10,934 bases of DNA from Leptolyngbya sp. SIO4C1 (GCA_010671975.1 JAAHIA010000133.1:1-10934), one strand, 5' to 3'. Shown: positions 1 to 7,224, numbered from the stretch's first letter. The notes: generated by a model not told the origin, from the sequence alone. A program made the numbers and translations.

Positions 1-1
1 A

Positions 2-172
2 GACCTGGCTGGGCTGGCGCTCCCCTTTTTGCAGGCCGCCAACCAGTCAGAAGCGGCGCTCAATGAGCTAGCCGATATTTTAATTGCTGAAATTAAAACG
101 GCGCTGTTTTGCACCGGCCAAGCCTCGCTCAGCGAGCTGAAGCGCAGCTCTGTACTCCGAGCCATTAAATAA
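2..172 (+). CDS. fni: Type 2 isopentenyl-diphosphate delta-isomerase, C-terminal end (partial)
   Basis: Only the last 56 codons are present; the gene begins left of the window. The frame reads DLAGLALPFLQAA near the start, then a helix with LADILIAEIKTALFCTGQ and LSELKRSSV, ending in TAA at 170-172. This matches the C-terminus of FMN-dependent type 2 IPP isomerases, which usually ends with a GLAxPFLxAA phosphate-binding loop followed by a helix and a (M/L)FxTG motif. The enzyme interconverts IPP and DMAPP, the building blocks for carotenoids, the phytol tail of chlorophyll and quinone tails; cyanobacteria typically use this type rather than type 1. The FMN-binding core lies outside the window, so identification rests on the tail alone. 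sppA follows 57 bp downstream on the same strand and could be co-transcribed. Confidence 0.85.
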   Translation, partial: DLAGLALPFLQAANQSEAALNELADILIAEIKTALFCTGQASLSELKRSSVLRAIK

Positions 173-229
173 GCGCCTACACTAGAAGCATCGACCTCTG
201 ATTTCTTTCTCGCTACCGTTTTAAATATC

Positions 230-2071
230 ATGCGCGATTTCCTCAAGTACGCTGCTGCAAGTGCGCTCGGCACGCTGGTTGGTCTGTTCACGCTGATTGC
301 CCTGCTGAGCCTAGGCGCGATTGGGCTCGTCGGCGTGCTAATCGCCTCGAGCAGCGAAGAGGCCGCACCTGAGCTTGAGGAAAAGTCGATGCTGGTATTT
401 GACCTCTCAACCGACATTGCCGACGCGGTGCCCTACGGCGGGGCTGGCGTAGTGTTTGAAGAAACGTTTTACGGTGAGAGCTATCGCGCCGTGTCGCTCT
501 ACTCAGCGCTAGCAGCCATCCGGGCCGCCGCCGAGGATGAAAAGATTGCCGGCATCTACCTAACGGGCAACACAAACGAAGGCTTTGCCACGCTGCAGGA
601 GCTCAGAACAGCGCTGAGCGACTTTAAAGATTCTGGTAAGCCGATTGTGGCCTATTCAACCGGCTGGAATGAGCGCGACTACTACCTCACCTCGGTAGCC
701 AATAAAATCTACCTGAACCCGGTAGGGCTGCTAGAGCTTAACGGCTTTCGCGCCGAAATTCAGTTTTTAGCCGGCGCGCTGAAGAAATACGGCGTTGGCG
801 TGCAGGTTTTGCGAGCCGGACGCTACAAGTCAGCAGTTGAGCCCTTCATTCGCGAGACCAGCAGCCCTGAAGAAAGGCAGCAGACACAGGCAATTTTAGG
901 CGATCTGTGGCAAGATTTTCTGACGACAGTGAGCAGCGATCGCAGCTTGACCCAGGCGCAGCTGCAGCAGCTAGCCGACGACAGCGGCCTGCTTGTGGCA
1001 GAAGAGGCTCAGTCTGCTGGCCTGATCGACAGCGTTGGTTTTTTTGATGAAGTGCTGAGCGAGCTGCAGACGATCACTGACAGCGAAGAGGTTGACGACA
1101 GCGATCTCACCGACCTCGAAGCTGAAGATCTCTTTCCTCAAACTAATCTGCTGGCCTATAGCCAAATTGTTGAAGATCGGCGCGATAGCTTCGGCGACGA
1201 CACCATTGCCATCGTTTATGCCGAAGGCGAGATTGTGCCCGGTGACGGCATTGATCCTGGTTTGATTACCTCAGACGGTTTGGCTAGAACGCTGCGCCAG
1301 GTGCGTCTAGACGATGAGGTGAAGGCCGTGGTGCTGCGCGTCAATAGCCCAGGCGGCAGTGCCCTGGCCTCAGAGATTATTGCCCGCGAGGTGCAGCTGC
1401 TAGCGGATGAAAAGCCAGTCATGGTCTCAATGGGCGACTATGCGGCTTCCGGCGGCTATATGATTGCGGCCCCTGGGGCGAAAATTTTTGCCTCGCCCAG
1501 CACCATTACCGGCTCGATTGGCGTCTACGGACTGCTGCTCAACATTAAAGAGATTGCTAATCGCAACGGGGTCACTTGGGATGTGATCAAGACGGCTAAG
1601 CTTGCCGATATCGATACCATCAGCCGTCCCCAAACGCAGGCCGAACTGCAGCTGCAGCAAGACTTTGTCAACCGCCTCTACAGCCGCTTTGTGGCACTAG
1701 TGGCCGAGTCTCGCGATGTCACCCAGGAGCGCGTCAATCAGGTAGCTCAAGGTCGCGTCTGGACCGGCATCGACGCCACTCAGGCCGACCTGGTCGATGA
1801 GATGGGCGGGCTAGAAGCTGCGATCGCGGCGGCGGGCACGGCGGCTGAGTTAGAAGACTGGCAGGTCCAAGAATATCCCAAGCCCATTAGCTTAGAAGAA
1901 CAGATTATCGAAAGTCTCTTTGGCGACGGTGCCGTGATGCGACTCCCCTGGGCCAAAGATCCGCTCTCTGAAGAAGTGCTCAAACTGCGAGACAACCTAC
2001 AGCTGCTCAAAACGCTTGACGATCCGAACAGCATGTACATGCGACTGCCGTTTACAACAGAGATTAACTAG
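230..2071 (+). CDS. sppA: Signal peptide peptidase SppA, long (67K) form
   Basis: A 613-residue membrane-bound serine protease of family S49, expected to cut signal peptides left in the membrane after secretion. Residues about 7-40 are a long hydrophobic stretch serving as membrane anchor. Two S49 domains follow: the N-terminal one (about 90-275) carries the general-base lysine in AGRYKSAVEPF (Lys200), and the C-terminal one (about 325-550) carries the nucleophile in MGDYAASGGYM (Ser407). This split Ser/Lys dyad corresponds to Lys209 and Ser409 of E. coli SppA, and the length is typical of the long form. A linker rich in Asp and Glu (about 283-300) joins the domains. The ATG at 230 is chosen because it puts the anchor at the N-terminus; no Shine-Dalgarno is visible, which is common in cyanobacteria. 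SppA of Synechocystis has been linked to light acclimation; a similar role here is inference. Confidence 0.96.
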   Translation: MRDFLKYAAASALGTLVGLFTLIALLSLGAIGLVGVLIASSSEEAAPELEEKSMLVFDLSTDIADAVPYGGAGVVFEETFYGESYRAVSLYSALAAIRAAAEDEKIAGIYLTGNTNEGFATLQELRTALSDFKDSGKPIVAYSTGWNERDYYLTSVANKIYLNPVGLLELNGFRAEIQFLAGALKKYGVGVQVLRAGRYKSAVEPFIRETSSPEERQQTQAILGDLWQDFLTTVSSDRSLTQAQLQQLADDSGLLVAEEAQSAGLIDSVGFFDEVLSELQTITDSEEVDDSDLTDLEAEDLFPQTNLLAYSQIVEDRRDSFGDDTIAIVYAEGEIVPGDGIDPGLITSDGLARTLRQVRLDDEVKAVVLRVNSPGGSALASEIIAREVQLLADEKPVMVSMGDYAASGGYMIAAPGAKIFASPSTITGSIGVYGLLLNIKEIANRNGVTWDVIKTAKLADIDTISRPQTQAELQLQQDFVNRLYSRFVALVAESRDVTQERVNQVAQGRVWTGIDATQADLVDEMGGLEAAIAAAGTAAELEDWQVQEYPKPISLEEQIIESLFGDGAVMRLPWAKDPLSEEVLKLRDNLQLLKTLDDPNSMYMRLPFTTEIN

Positions 2072-2087
2072 CACTCTGGCGTCTTAC

Positions 2088-2113
2088 CGGTTGAGGACCT
2101 GCGGTTAGGACCT
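2088..2113. repeat. Short imperfect direct repeat between convergent genes
   Basis: CGGTTGAGGACCT (2088-2100) is followed almost immediately by CGGTTAGGACCT (2102-2113), which differs by one deleted G. It fills much of the 47-bp gap between the sppA stop and the rid stop. It does not form a strong hairpin and has no T-run, so it is not a convincing terminator; it may be a small local duplication. Confidence 0.5.
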
Positions 2114-2118
2114 ACGCC

Positions 2119-2505
2119 CTACCCGGCAACCGCGTCTACCTCCACCTCAATCACCATATCTGGATTCACCAGCCCCTTCACCTCCACCAGCGTCGAGGCC
2201 GGCGGATGCTCGCCAAAGAATTCGCGATGCGCTCGGGTAATCGCTTCAAACTGATCTAGGTCGGTCACGAACATGCGGGTTCGCACCACGTCAGCTAGGT
2301 CAGCCTCCAAAGCGGCCAGCGCCTGCTGCACAATTTCAAAGCAGCGCCGCGCCTGTGCGTAGCCATCATACGGCGCATAGGTACCGCCATCTTCACTAAC
2401 CGGTGCTGTTCCTGAAACAAAAATCAGATTGCCTGCCCGTACCGCTCGACAGTAGCCAACGGCCGTTTCCCATCTCGTCCCTGTAAAATGCCGCCGCAGT
2501 TCCAT
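2119..2505 (-). CDS. Rid-family (YjgF/YER057c/UK114) protein lacking the catalytic Arg
   Basis: A 128-residue protein with the full Rid fold: LIFVSGTAPVSEDG (28-40), a long helix ending in the VVRTRMFVTDL strand (73-83), and a C-terminal IEVEVDAVA strand. RidA proteins form trimers that hydrolyse reactive enamine/imine intermediates, such as 2-aminoacrylate released by PLP enzymes, using an Arg in a PAR motif (Arg105 in E. coli). Here that segment reads PPASTLVEV, with Ser104 where the Arg would sit. This places the protein among the Rid subfamilies without the signature Arg, whose activity is mostly unknown, so it should not be called an imine deaminase. The ATG at 2505 lies 20 bp after the pdxJ stop, indicating an operon with pdxJ; a link to PLP metabolism is attractive but inferred. 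Confidence 0.9.
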   Translation of the reverse strand: MELRRHFTGTRWETAVGYCRAVRAGNLIFVSGTAPVSEDGGTYAPYDGYAQARRCFEIVQQALAALEADLADVVRTRMFVTDLDQFEAITRAHREFFGEHPPASTLVEVKGLVNPDMVIEVEVDAVAG

Positions 2506-2525
2506 AGCGCTGGTTCCGCCGTCTC

Positions 2526-3272
2526 TTACTTCACTACTACCGTATTCAAATACGCCTGCACCGCATCGTGCAGCCCTAGCTTGAGCGCATCTGCCGTCAG
2601 CGCATGACCAATCGAGACTTCTAAAATATTCGGAATGGACAAAAACTGCGGCAAATTCTCCAGGCTCAAATCATGCCCGGCATTGACGCCAAGTCCCTCT
2701 GCCTGAGCCACCTGAGCCGCCTCTAAATACTCTCTAAACACGGCCTCAGTCTTACCCTCTCTAAAAGCCGTGGCATAGGGTTCGGTGTAAAGCTCAATGC
2801 GGGCTACCGCGTTGGTCACCCCTAGTGGCTTAATCTGCTGAATCTGAGCCGGATCGGGGTCCATAAACAGGCTGACGCGCGCACCAATCGACTGCAGCTC
2901 TTCAATGATGGGCTTAAGCGCTTCGCCACGCTGAGCAATATCCCAGCCGTGGTCAGAGGTAAATTGATTGGGATCGTCCGGCACCAGCGTCGCCTGAGTC
3001 GGTCTCACCTTGCGCACAATCTCCATAAAAGGTGACTCTAATGGATTGCCCTCGATATTAAACTCAACCTCGGGGTGCTTCTGGAGTAGCTCAGCCAGCT
3101 CATAGACATCGCTGCGGCGAATATGGCGCTCATCCGGTCGCGGATGCACCGTGATGCCGTGAGCGCCGGCCTCAATGCAGGTTTCAGCAGCCCACAGCAC
3201 GCTCGGTATGCCAATCGTACGCGAGTTGCGAATCAGAGCAATTTTATTGAGGTTCACACTCAGACGGGTCAT
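2526..3272 (-). CDS. pdxJ: Pyridoxine 5'-phosphate synthase, Bacteroidetes/Xanthomonas-like type
   Basis: A 248-residue TIM-barrel enzyme that condenses 1-deoxyxylulose 5-phosphate with 3-amino-2-oxopropyl phosphate to make pyridoxine 5'-phosphate, the last ring-forming step of the DXP-dependent vitamin B6 route. Visible PdxJ motifs: GITVHPRPDERHI (39-51), EFNIEGNP (70-77), TLVPDD (95-100), RVSLFMDPD (132-140), RIELYTEPYA (158-167), NAGHDL (197-202) and SIGHAL (220-225). Several differ from the usual cyanobacterial and E. coli form, which I recall as VNIDHIATLRNAR, ITVHLREDRRHI, LVPEKR and E(I/L)HTGxYA. The NxNKIA, HPRPDERHIRRSDV, FNIEGNP and ELYTEPYA pattern is the one I associate with Bacteroidetes and Xanthomonadaceae. 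The catalytic histidines (His43, His200) remain. It is the first gene of a pair with rid. The ATG at 3272 matches the usual PdxJ start; no Shine-Dalgarno is visible. Confidence 0.94.
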   Translation of the reverse strand: MTRLSVNLNKIALIRNSRTIGIPSVLWAAETCIEAGAHGITVHPRPDERHIRRSDVYELAELLQKHPEVEFNIEGNPLESPFMEIVRKVRPTQATLVPDDPNQFTSDHGWDIAQRGEALKPIIEELQSIGARVSLFMDPDPAQIQQIKPLGVTNAVARIELYTEPYATAFREGKTEAVFREYLEAAQVAQAEGLGVNAGHDLSLENLPQFLSIPNILEVSIGHALTADALKLGLHDAVQAYLNTVVVK

Positions 3273-3468
3273 AGAAGGGAATCAGAATCAGCAGTGTAGA
3301 AATCTAGCTTACCGCTCAATCTGACAGCGAAGCTGAACCAGATGAGTAGAATAGAGGCAGCGTTAGCGCTAACGCCCTTGCTTATGGACGCTACTTGGTA
3401 ATAGCAGCAATGAGTCAAACGCGCGTTCGTCTACCTCACCGCTGCTGCTGCTACCTGGCTTTCGCTGC
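3273..3468. promoter_or_regulatory. pdxJ upstream region with a 16-bp perfect palindrome
   Basis: This 196-bp non-coding stretch lies upstream of pdxJ and downstream of the phzF unit. Its most distinct element is GCGTTAGCGCTAACGC at 3360-3375, a perfect 16-bp palindrome about 88 bp before the pdxJ start. Such a sequence could be a dimeric operator or a small hairpin; it has no T-run, so it is not a typical terminator. I see no convincing -35/-10 pair and no coding sequence apart from the remnant to its right. Confidence 0.4.
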
Positions 3469-3546
3469 CTAGTCAAGCGCTTCTTCGGATAGTGGGCCGT
3501 GAGCAATCTGCGCCTCGCTGAGCTGATAAACCACCTGAACTGCCAT
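3469..3546 (-). pseudogene. Probable GNAT acetyltransferase remnant (N-terminal fragment)
   Basis: A 25-codon reading frame whose ATG shares one base with the TGA of phzF (TGATG), a typical coupled arrangement. Its first 15 residues, MAVQVVYQLSEAQIA, resemble the beginning of GNAT-family N-acetyltransferases, which often open with a YxLSxxQIxxL strand-helix and then an EWW motif. After residue 16 the resemblance ends and a TAG follows at 3469-3471. No further GNAT sequence could be recognised in the next 200 bp, so the rest of the gene seems to have been deleted. The alternative is a chance small ORF; the start-stop overlap and the family-like opening argue against that, but not conclusively. 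Confidence 0.45.
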
Positions 3547-4346
3547 CAGAGGTCTGCCAGCGTGCCCCGCATCACGGTCACGGCCTGTCCGCTGATGTAG
3601 ACGCGATCGCGTTCATTTCGCACCTTCAGCTGACCGCCGCGCGCCGATACCTGCTGTGCCAGCATGGCTGATTTATCTAGCTTTTCACCCCAGTACGGCC
3701 CTAGCGACGCATGGGCAGAGCCGGTTACCGGATCTTCATTGATGCCGGCGGCTGGGGCAAAGTAGCGAGAGACAAAATCATAGGCATCTGAGTCAGCTAG
3801 CGCCGTTGCAATCACGCCCTGCACCGGCAGCGATCGCAGTTTGTCAAAGTCAGGCTTCAGGCTGTGAACCGCTGCTTCATTCTGCAGCTCAACCAGATAG
3901 TTCACATCGTTTTTGAGCACGTGGCTGATGTTGCCCTGACAGCAGAGCGACGCTATCAGCTGTGGCGTGACATAGCTAGCCTGCACTGGCTGCGCCGGAA
4001 AATTCATCTCAATCCAGCTGTCCTGCTTGTCTGCCATAAGCCAGCCGCTTCTGGTCTGAAAGCGAGCCGTTTGGTCAGCCGACAGATAGCCTTCACTCCA
4101 AAGCACGTGCGCGCTGGCTAAGGTCGCATGGCCGCATAAATCTACTTCAACCAGCGGCGTAAACCAGCGCAGTCGATAGGCATCTGCCTCTGGGTAAAGA
4201 AATGCCGTCTCCGACAGATTCATCTCTGCCGCAATCGACTGCATCAAAGCGTCAGCCAGCGGCTGCTCGGTCACACAAATCGCCGCCGGATTTCCCTTGA
4301 ACGGTTCATTCGTAAACGCATCGACTTGAATGATGGTAAGTGCCAT
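3546..4346 (-). CDS. PhzF-family isomerase/epimerase
   Basis: A 266-residue protein with the two-lobed diaminopimelate-epimerase-like fold of the PhzF family. Characteristic features are the opening IIQVDAFTNEPFKGNPAAIC (5-24), NLSETAFL with the presumed catalytic Glu46, VDLCGHATLASAH (68-80), and GINEDPVTGSAH (201-212) with the conserved Asp205 and Gly209 loop. In Pseudomonas, PhzF isomerises 2,3-dihydro-3-hydroxyanthranilate for phenazine synthesis through its Glu45. No phenazine genes are nearby, and most family members, such as E. coli YddE, have no known substrate, so only family-level naming is safe. The length is normal and all key residues are present. It lies 114 bp downstream of the kinase gene on the same strand and is followed, with a 1-base overlap, by the GNAT-like remnant. 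Confidence 0.93.
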   Translation of the reverse strand: MALTIIQVDAFTNEPFKGNPAAICVTEQPLADALMQSIAAEMNLSETAFLYPEADAYRLRWFTPLVEVDLCGHATLASAHVLWSEGYLSADQTARFQTRSGWLMADKQDSWIEMNFPAQPVQASYVTPQLIASLCCQGNISHVLKNDVNYLVELQNEAAVHSLKPDFDKLRSLPVQGVIATALADSDAYDFVSRYFAPAAGINEDPVTGSAHASLGPYWGEKLDKSAMLAQQVSARGGQLKVRNERDRVYISGQAVTVMRGTLADL

Positions 4347-4460
4347 ATTGCCTTAAAGATCGAGTTGCAAAGATCGAACCCTTGGGCTAAGGGTAGCATC
4401 TTATTCAGCTGTCGGAACTTGGCAGCGAGAAGTCAGAATTTGGGTGTCAGAAGTCAGGAG
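4347..4460. promoter_or_regulatory. phzF upstream region: direct repeats and a small hairpin
   Basis: The 114-bp gap between the kinase gene and phzF holds three small elements. AAAGATCGA occurs twice (4355-4363 and 4369-4377, 14 bp apart), ending about 10 bp upstream of the phzF start. ACCCTT-GGGCT-AAGGGT (4378-4394) is a 6-bp inverted repeat with a 5-nt loop, directly abutting the second copy. AGAAGTCAG occurs twice (4428-4436, 4449-4457), a sort of short repeat seen in cyanobacterial spacers. The hairpin has no T-run on either strand, so I do not call it a terminator. A repeat-binding regulator of phzF is possible but inferred. Confidence 0.4.
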
Positions 4461-7172
4461 CTATCGCAATAGGCGCGGCCGATCTTCTGCCCAAGACTCA
4501 GCGGTGGCAAAGTACTCTAGCAGCAGGCGATGTACAAAGATATAGCCGCCGCCAACCTTTTGCAAAAAGATCCGTTCGGCAGCGTAGTCTAAAAACCGAG
4601 CGTAGTTCCAAGGTATTTGGCCGCTAAAAAAGAGAATTAGCCGCAGAATGCCGTGCTTGATCACCGCCTCGCCGCCGCCGGCGGCAAAGCCAAACGCCAG
4701 CCCGGACGCTGCCCAGAAAGAGCCTGTCGTATTTCCCATCAGCACGCCAGGCACCGCTAGCATAACGGTTGCCACCAGTGAAAACAGCACCGCATTTCTA
4801 GCCGATTGCCAAATTCCCTGATTGGGTAGGCTAGCTGTCGAAACGCGCGTGCCGCTGAGCCCGCGAATCAAGCCAAACGTCAGCCCAATGACCGCACCAA
4901 ACGATAGCCCCACCAGACTGTAGTCAAGCAGGCAAGGCCCTTGCAGCACGCAGCGCGCATCGCCAAAGAGCGCGCCGAAACCCACCTTGAGCAGCCAGCC
5001 CAAAAGCGGGCCTACCGTCAGCCCCAGCGCCAGATTACTGCGCGCCTTCTGCCACGACCAGCGCAGCGTTTCTGCCGGGGTAATCTGCTGAATGCCGAAG
5101 ACGCGGCTGAAAATCAGACCGCCAATTAGCAGCCCTAGCACCAGCCGATCCCAGTCGAGCACCTGCGCGCCTACTGCAGTAGCTAAGATCAAAAAGCTCA
5201 GCCATATCCCCAGCTGATAGCTGAGCCACTGCCGCTTAGAGGTCAGCCAGTCCGGCTGCATCCGCTCAATCAAAAAGACGGTTTGAGACATGCGCACGAG
5301 CTGCTGAGCTAGCTGCTGTAGCCATCGCACCGTCTGCGCTTGTGAATAGACTGCGGCCCCCGTCGCCCGCCGCTCAAACATGCGGGCAACGTACGCCTCA
5401 AACAGCTGCTGGTGATAGTCTTGCGCTCGGTCAAAGCGAGGAATCGCAGCTGGGTCAATGCCCTGATAGGCCAGCACCATAATGTTGAGCATCAGCGGCG
5501 ACTGAGCCAGCGTCAGCAGCGAAGTGGCCGCATCTTGCAGGCGCGATTCTGCTTCGAGCAGCGCTTTGAGCCCGCTCAGGCTGCTACCGGCCTGGTTGAT
5601 AGAGTCCCAAATTTGATCGGGGCTCAGCGATCGCAAATAGATTGCGCTTTGAAAACTGAGCTGCGTCGGTAGCGCTTCATAGTCTTCGCGGCGGCTGCAG
5701 ACCACTAGCTCAGGCGAATAGTCACGGTGAAACTGATTGAGTGCAGCCACGCAGCCAGCGCGTCGAGCCGCAGGCACTTCGTCTAGGCCATCTAGCAGCA
5801 AGAGCAGCTGCTGCTCATCTACCCAGCGACGACCAATTGCTTTGGGCACCTGATACTTGCTATTGAGCTCGCCAATCAGCCAGGTCGCAATCGGCTCTCC
5901 TCGCCAAGAAGAAAGATTGAACACCACCGGAAGGCGATGATTGAGAGCCTGCTCGGCCCGCTCCAGCAGCGTTTTAGCCAGCAGCAGCAGCGTCGTTGTT
6001 TTACCAGCCCCCGGCTCACCCAAAATTAGCAGCGTGCGGCCTGCGCCAATCTGATCAAATAGGTCGATGACGCGCAAATGAGCCGGCAGCGGCCGAGCCG
6101 GCTGCCCGTCGCTAGACCAGTCAATTCGCCAGGGCGGCGCGATCGCATCGGGTCGCTCCTCTAGCCCCAGCGATAGCAGCACCTGCCCCTGCAGTGATTG
6201 CTCTAGCACCCCCTGAATCCAAAAGCGCTTGACCTTGCTCAGCAATGCCTGCCGATTGCGGAAAGCCTGCGGTGAGAGCGGAGGAGGCTGAGGCTCGGGC
6301 AGCTGAGTCATCGGCAGCTGAGGCTGGGGCAGCTGGGTCATCGGCGACCCTGCGCTGGGCATGGGCAGCTGCGTTTCAGCCGAGAGCGCCCTGAGCGCCG
6401 CCTGCGCCGTCGGGTAGCGATCGCGCGGGTCAAGACCGATCAGCTGGTCGATAAACTGCGCTAGCGAAGCCGTTAGCGCCAGGCCCAATGCCTGACAGGT
6501 CACAGCTTCACCTGCCGGCACGCGGGCGAGAAACTGCACCGGCGGCTGACCAATCAGCGCCTCTAGCACGACCATACCCACCGCATAGAGATCGCTGGCA
6601 AAGCAGGGGCGCGACGCCTGCTGCTCGGGGGCCATATAGCCAGCTGAGCCAATCGCCACCGTCAGCCGCTGCGCTGACGTGCCCAGCGCTTTCACCGCCC
6701 CAAAGTCAATCAGCACCAGCCGGCCATCCGAGCGTCGTCGGATCAGATTATCCGGCTTGATATCGCGGTGAATCACCTGCTGCTGGTGCACAAAAGCCAG
6801 CACTGTCAGGACATCTTGCAAAAGCGATCGCACCTGCGCCTCGCTCAGCCGCTGCCCTGCCAGCTCTGCCGATAGCGGCGTACCTTCAACGTAGGTCTGC
6901 ACCAAATAAAACTTGCCCGACTGCTCAAAGTGAGCCAGCAGCTGCGGAATCTGATCGTGATTGCCTAGCCGATAGAGCGTTTCTGCCTCTAAGTTGAACA
7001 ACCGCTGCGCCGTTGCCAGCATCGACTCATCGGAAAAAGCCGGCTTGAGCTGCTTAATTACGCAGAGTGGCTGACCCGGCAGATGGTGATCGCGTGCTAA
7101 AAATGTTTGTCCGAAACCGCCTTGACCCAGCGATTCAATAATTTCATAGCGGTTGGTTAGCTTTTCAGCCAT
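4461..7172 (-). CDS. Ser/Thr protein kinase - NACHT NTPase - multi-pass membrane protein
   Basis: A 903-residue fusion. The N-terminus (about 8-265) is a complete Hanks-type kinase: P-loop GQGGFG (16-21), Lys40 in CVIKQL, catalytic loop HRDIKPDN (135-142), IDFGAV with Asp156, and APE (181-183). A Pro/Gln-rich linker with a tandem 10-residue repeat follows (about 269-300). The second domain is a NACHT-type STAND NTPase: Walker A GEPGAGKTT (385-393), Walker B LLLLLDGLDEV with Asp461, Asp464 and Glu465, and VVCSRR (490-495). The C-terminal third (about 650-850) has five to seven hydrophobic segments, then an IPWNYARFLDYAAERIFLQ block and a HRLLLEYFA tail. All kinase and NTPase residues look intact. 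Cyanobacterial kinases fused to other modules are known, and NACHT proteins in bacteria include phage-defence sensors. The trigger and substrate here are unknown, so signalling or defence are both inference. phzF follows on the same strand; rfbF is divergent. Confidence 0.93.
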   Translation of the reverse strand: MAEKLTNRYEIIESLGQGGFGQTFLARDHHLPGQPLCVIKQLKPAFSDESMLATAQRLFNLEAETLYRLGNHDQIPQLLAHFEQSGKFYLVQTYVEGTPLSAELAGQRLSEAQVRSLLQDVLTVLAFVHQQQVIHRDIKPDNLIRRRSDGRLVLIDFGAVKALGTSAQRLTVAIGSAGYMAPEQQASRPCFASDLYAVGMVVLEALIGQPPVQFLARVPAGEAVTCQALGLALTASLAQFIDQLIGLDPRDRYPTAQAALRALSAETQLPMPSAGSPMTQLPQPQLPMTQLPEPQPPPLSPQAFRNRQALLSKVKRFWIQGVLEQSLQGQVLLSLGLEERPDAIAPPWRIDWSSDGQPARPLPAHLRVIDLFDQIGAGRTLLILGEPGAGKTTTLLLLAKTLLERAEQALNHRLPVVFNLSSWRGEPIATWLIGELNSKYQVPKAIGRRWVDEQQLLLLLDGLDEVPAARRAGCVAALNQFHRDYSPELVVCSRREDYEALPTQLSFQSAIYLRSLSPDQIWDSINQAGSSLSGLKALLEAESRLQDAATSLLTLAQSPLMLNIMVLAYQGIDPAAIPRFDRAQDYHQQLFEAYVARMFERRATGAAVYSQAQTVRWLQQLAQQLVRMSQTVFLIERMQPDWLTSKRQWLSYQLGIWLSFLILATAVGAQVLDWDRLVLGLLIGGLIFSRVFGIQQITPAETLRWSWQKARSNLALGLTVGPLLGWLLKVGFGALFGDARCVLQGPCLLDYSLVGLSFGAVIGLTFGLIRGLSGTRVSTASLPNQGIWQSARNAVLFSLVATVMLAVPGVLMGNTTGSFWAASGLAFGFAAGGGEAVIKHGILRLILFFSGQIPWNYARFLDYAAERIFLQKVGGGYIFVHRLLLEYFATAESWAEDRPRLLR
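6291..6344 (-). repeat. Tandem 30-bp repeat in the kinase-NACHT linker
   Basis: Two 24-bp segments (6291-6314 and 6321-6344), 30 bp apart, differ at only two positions. They encode the linker units PMTQLPQPQ and PMTQLPEPQ in the kinase-NACHT protein. A recent in-frame duplication in a flexible Pro/Gln linker explains it. Confidence 0.8.
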
Positions 7173-7224
7173 GCGGTATGAAGGAAAGGGCCATTTCTAT
7201 GTCAACTGCGTTACTTCATATTGT

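Larger units (their letters stand above)
936..6831. repeat. HIP1 octamers GCGATCGC (eight copies, scattered)
   Basis: GCGATCGC occurs at 936, 1820, 3603, 3830, 5627, 6139, 6417 and 6824 (start positions), all inside sppA, phzF or the kinase gene. HIP1 is the highly over-represented palindrome of many cyanobacterial genomes and is the main phylum marker here. I found none from 6832 to the right end of the window. Confidence 0.9.

Noticed and set aside
2072..2118. Bidirectional terminator between sppA and rid
   Set aside because: Only a weak 6-bp pairing (CGGTTG with CAACCG) across a 33-nt loop, partly inside rid, and no T-run.
2119..2505. Naming the small gene ridA (2-iminobutanoate deaminase)
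   Set aside because: The signature Arg is replaced by Ser104, so the classical activity cannot be assumed.
3864..4121. 85-codon + strand frame opposite phzF
   Set aside because: Antisense shadow of a clearly recognised gene, with no domain or ribosome site. The other antisense frames within sppA, the kinase gene and rfbF were dismissed for the same reason.
4378..4394. Hairpin after the kinase gene as a rho-independent terminator
   Set aside because: No T-run follows the stem on either strand, and it lies close to the phzF start.
7177..7205. TTGACA on the - strand (7205-7200) with TTCATA 17 bp on, as promoter of the kinase gene
   Set aside because: The -10 candidate lies only four bases from the start codon, leaving no room for a leader.
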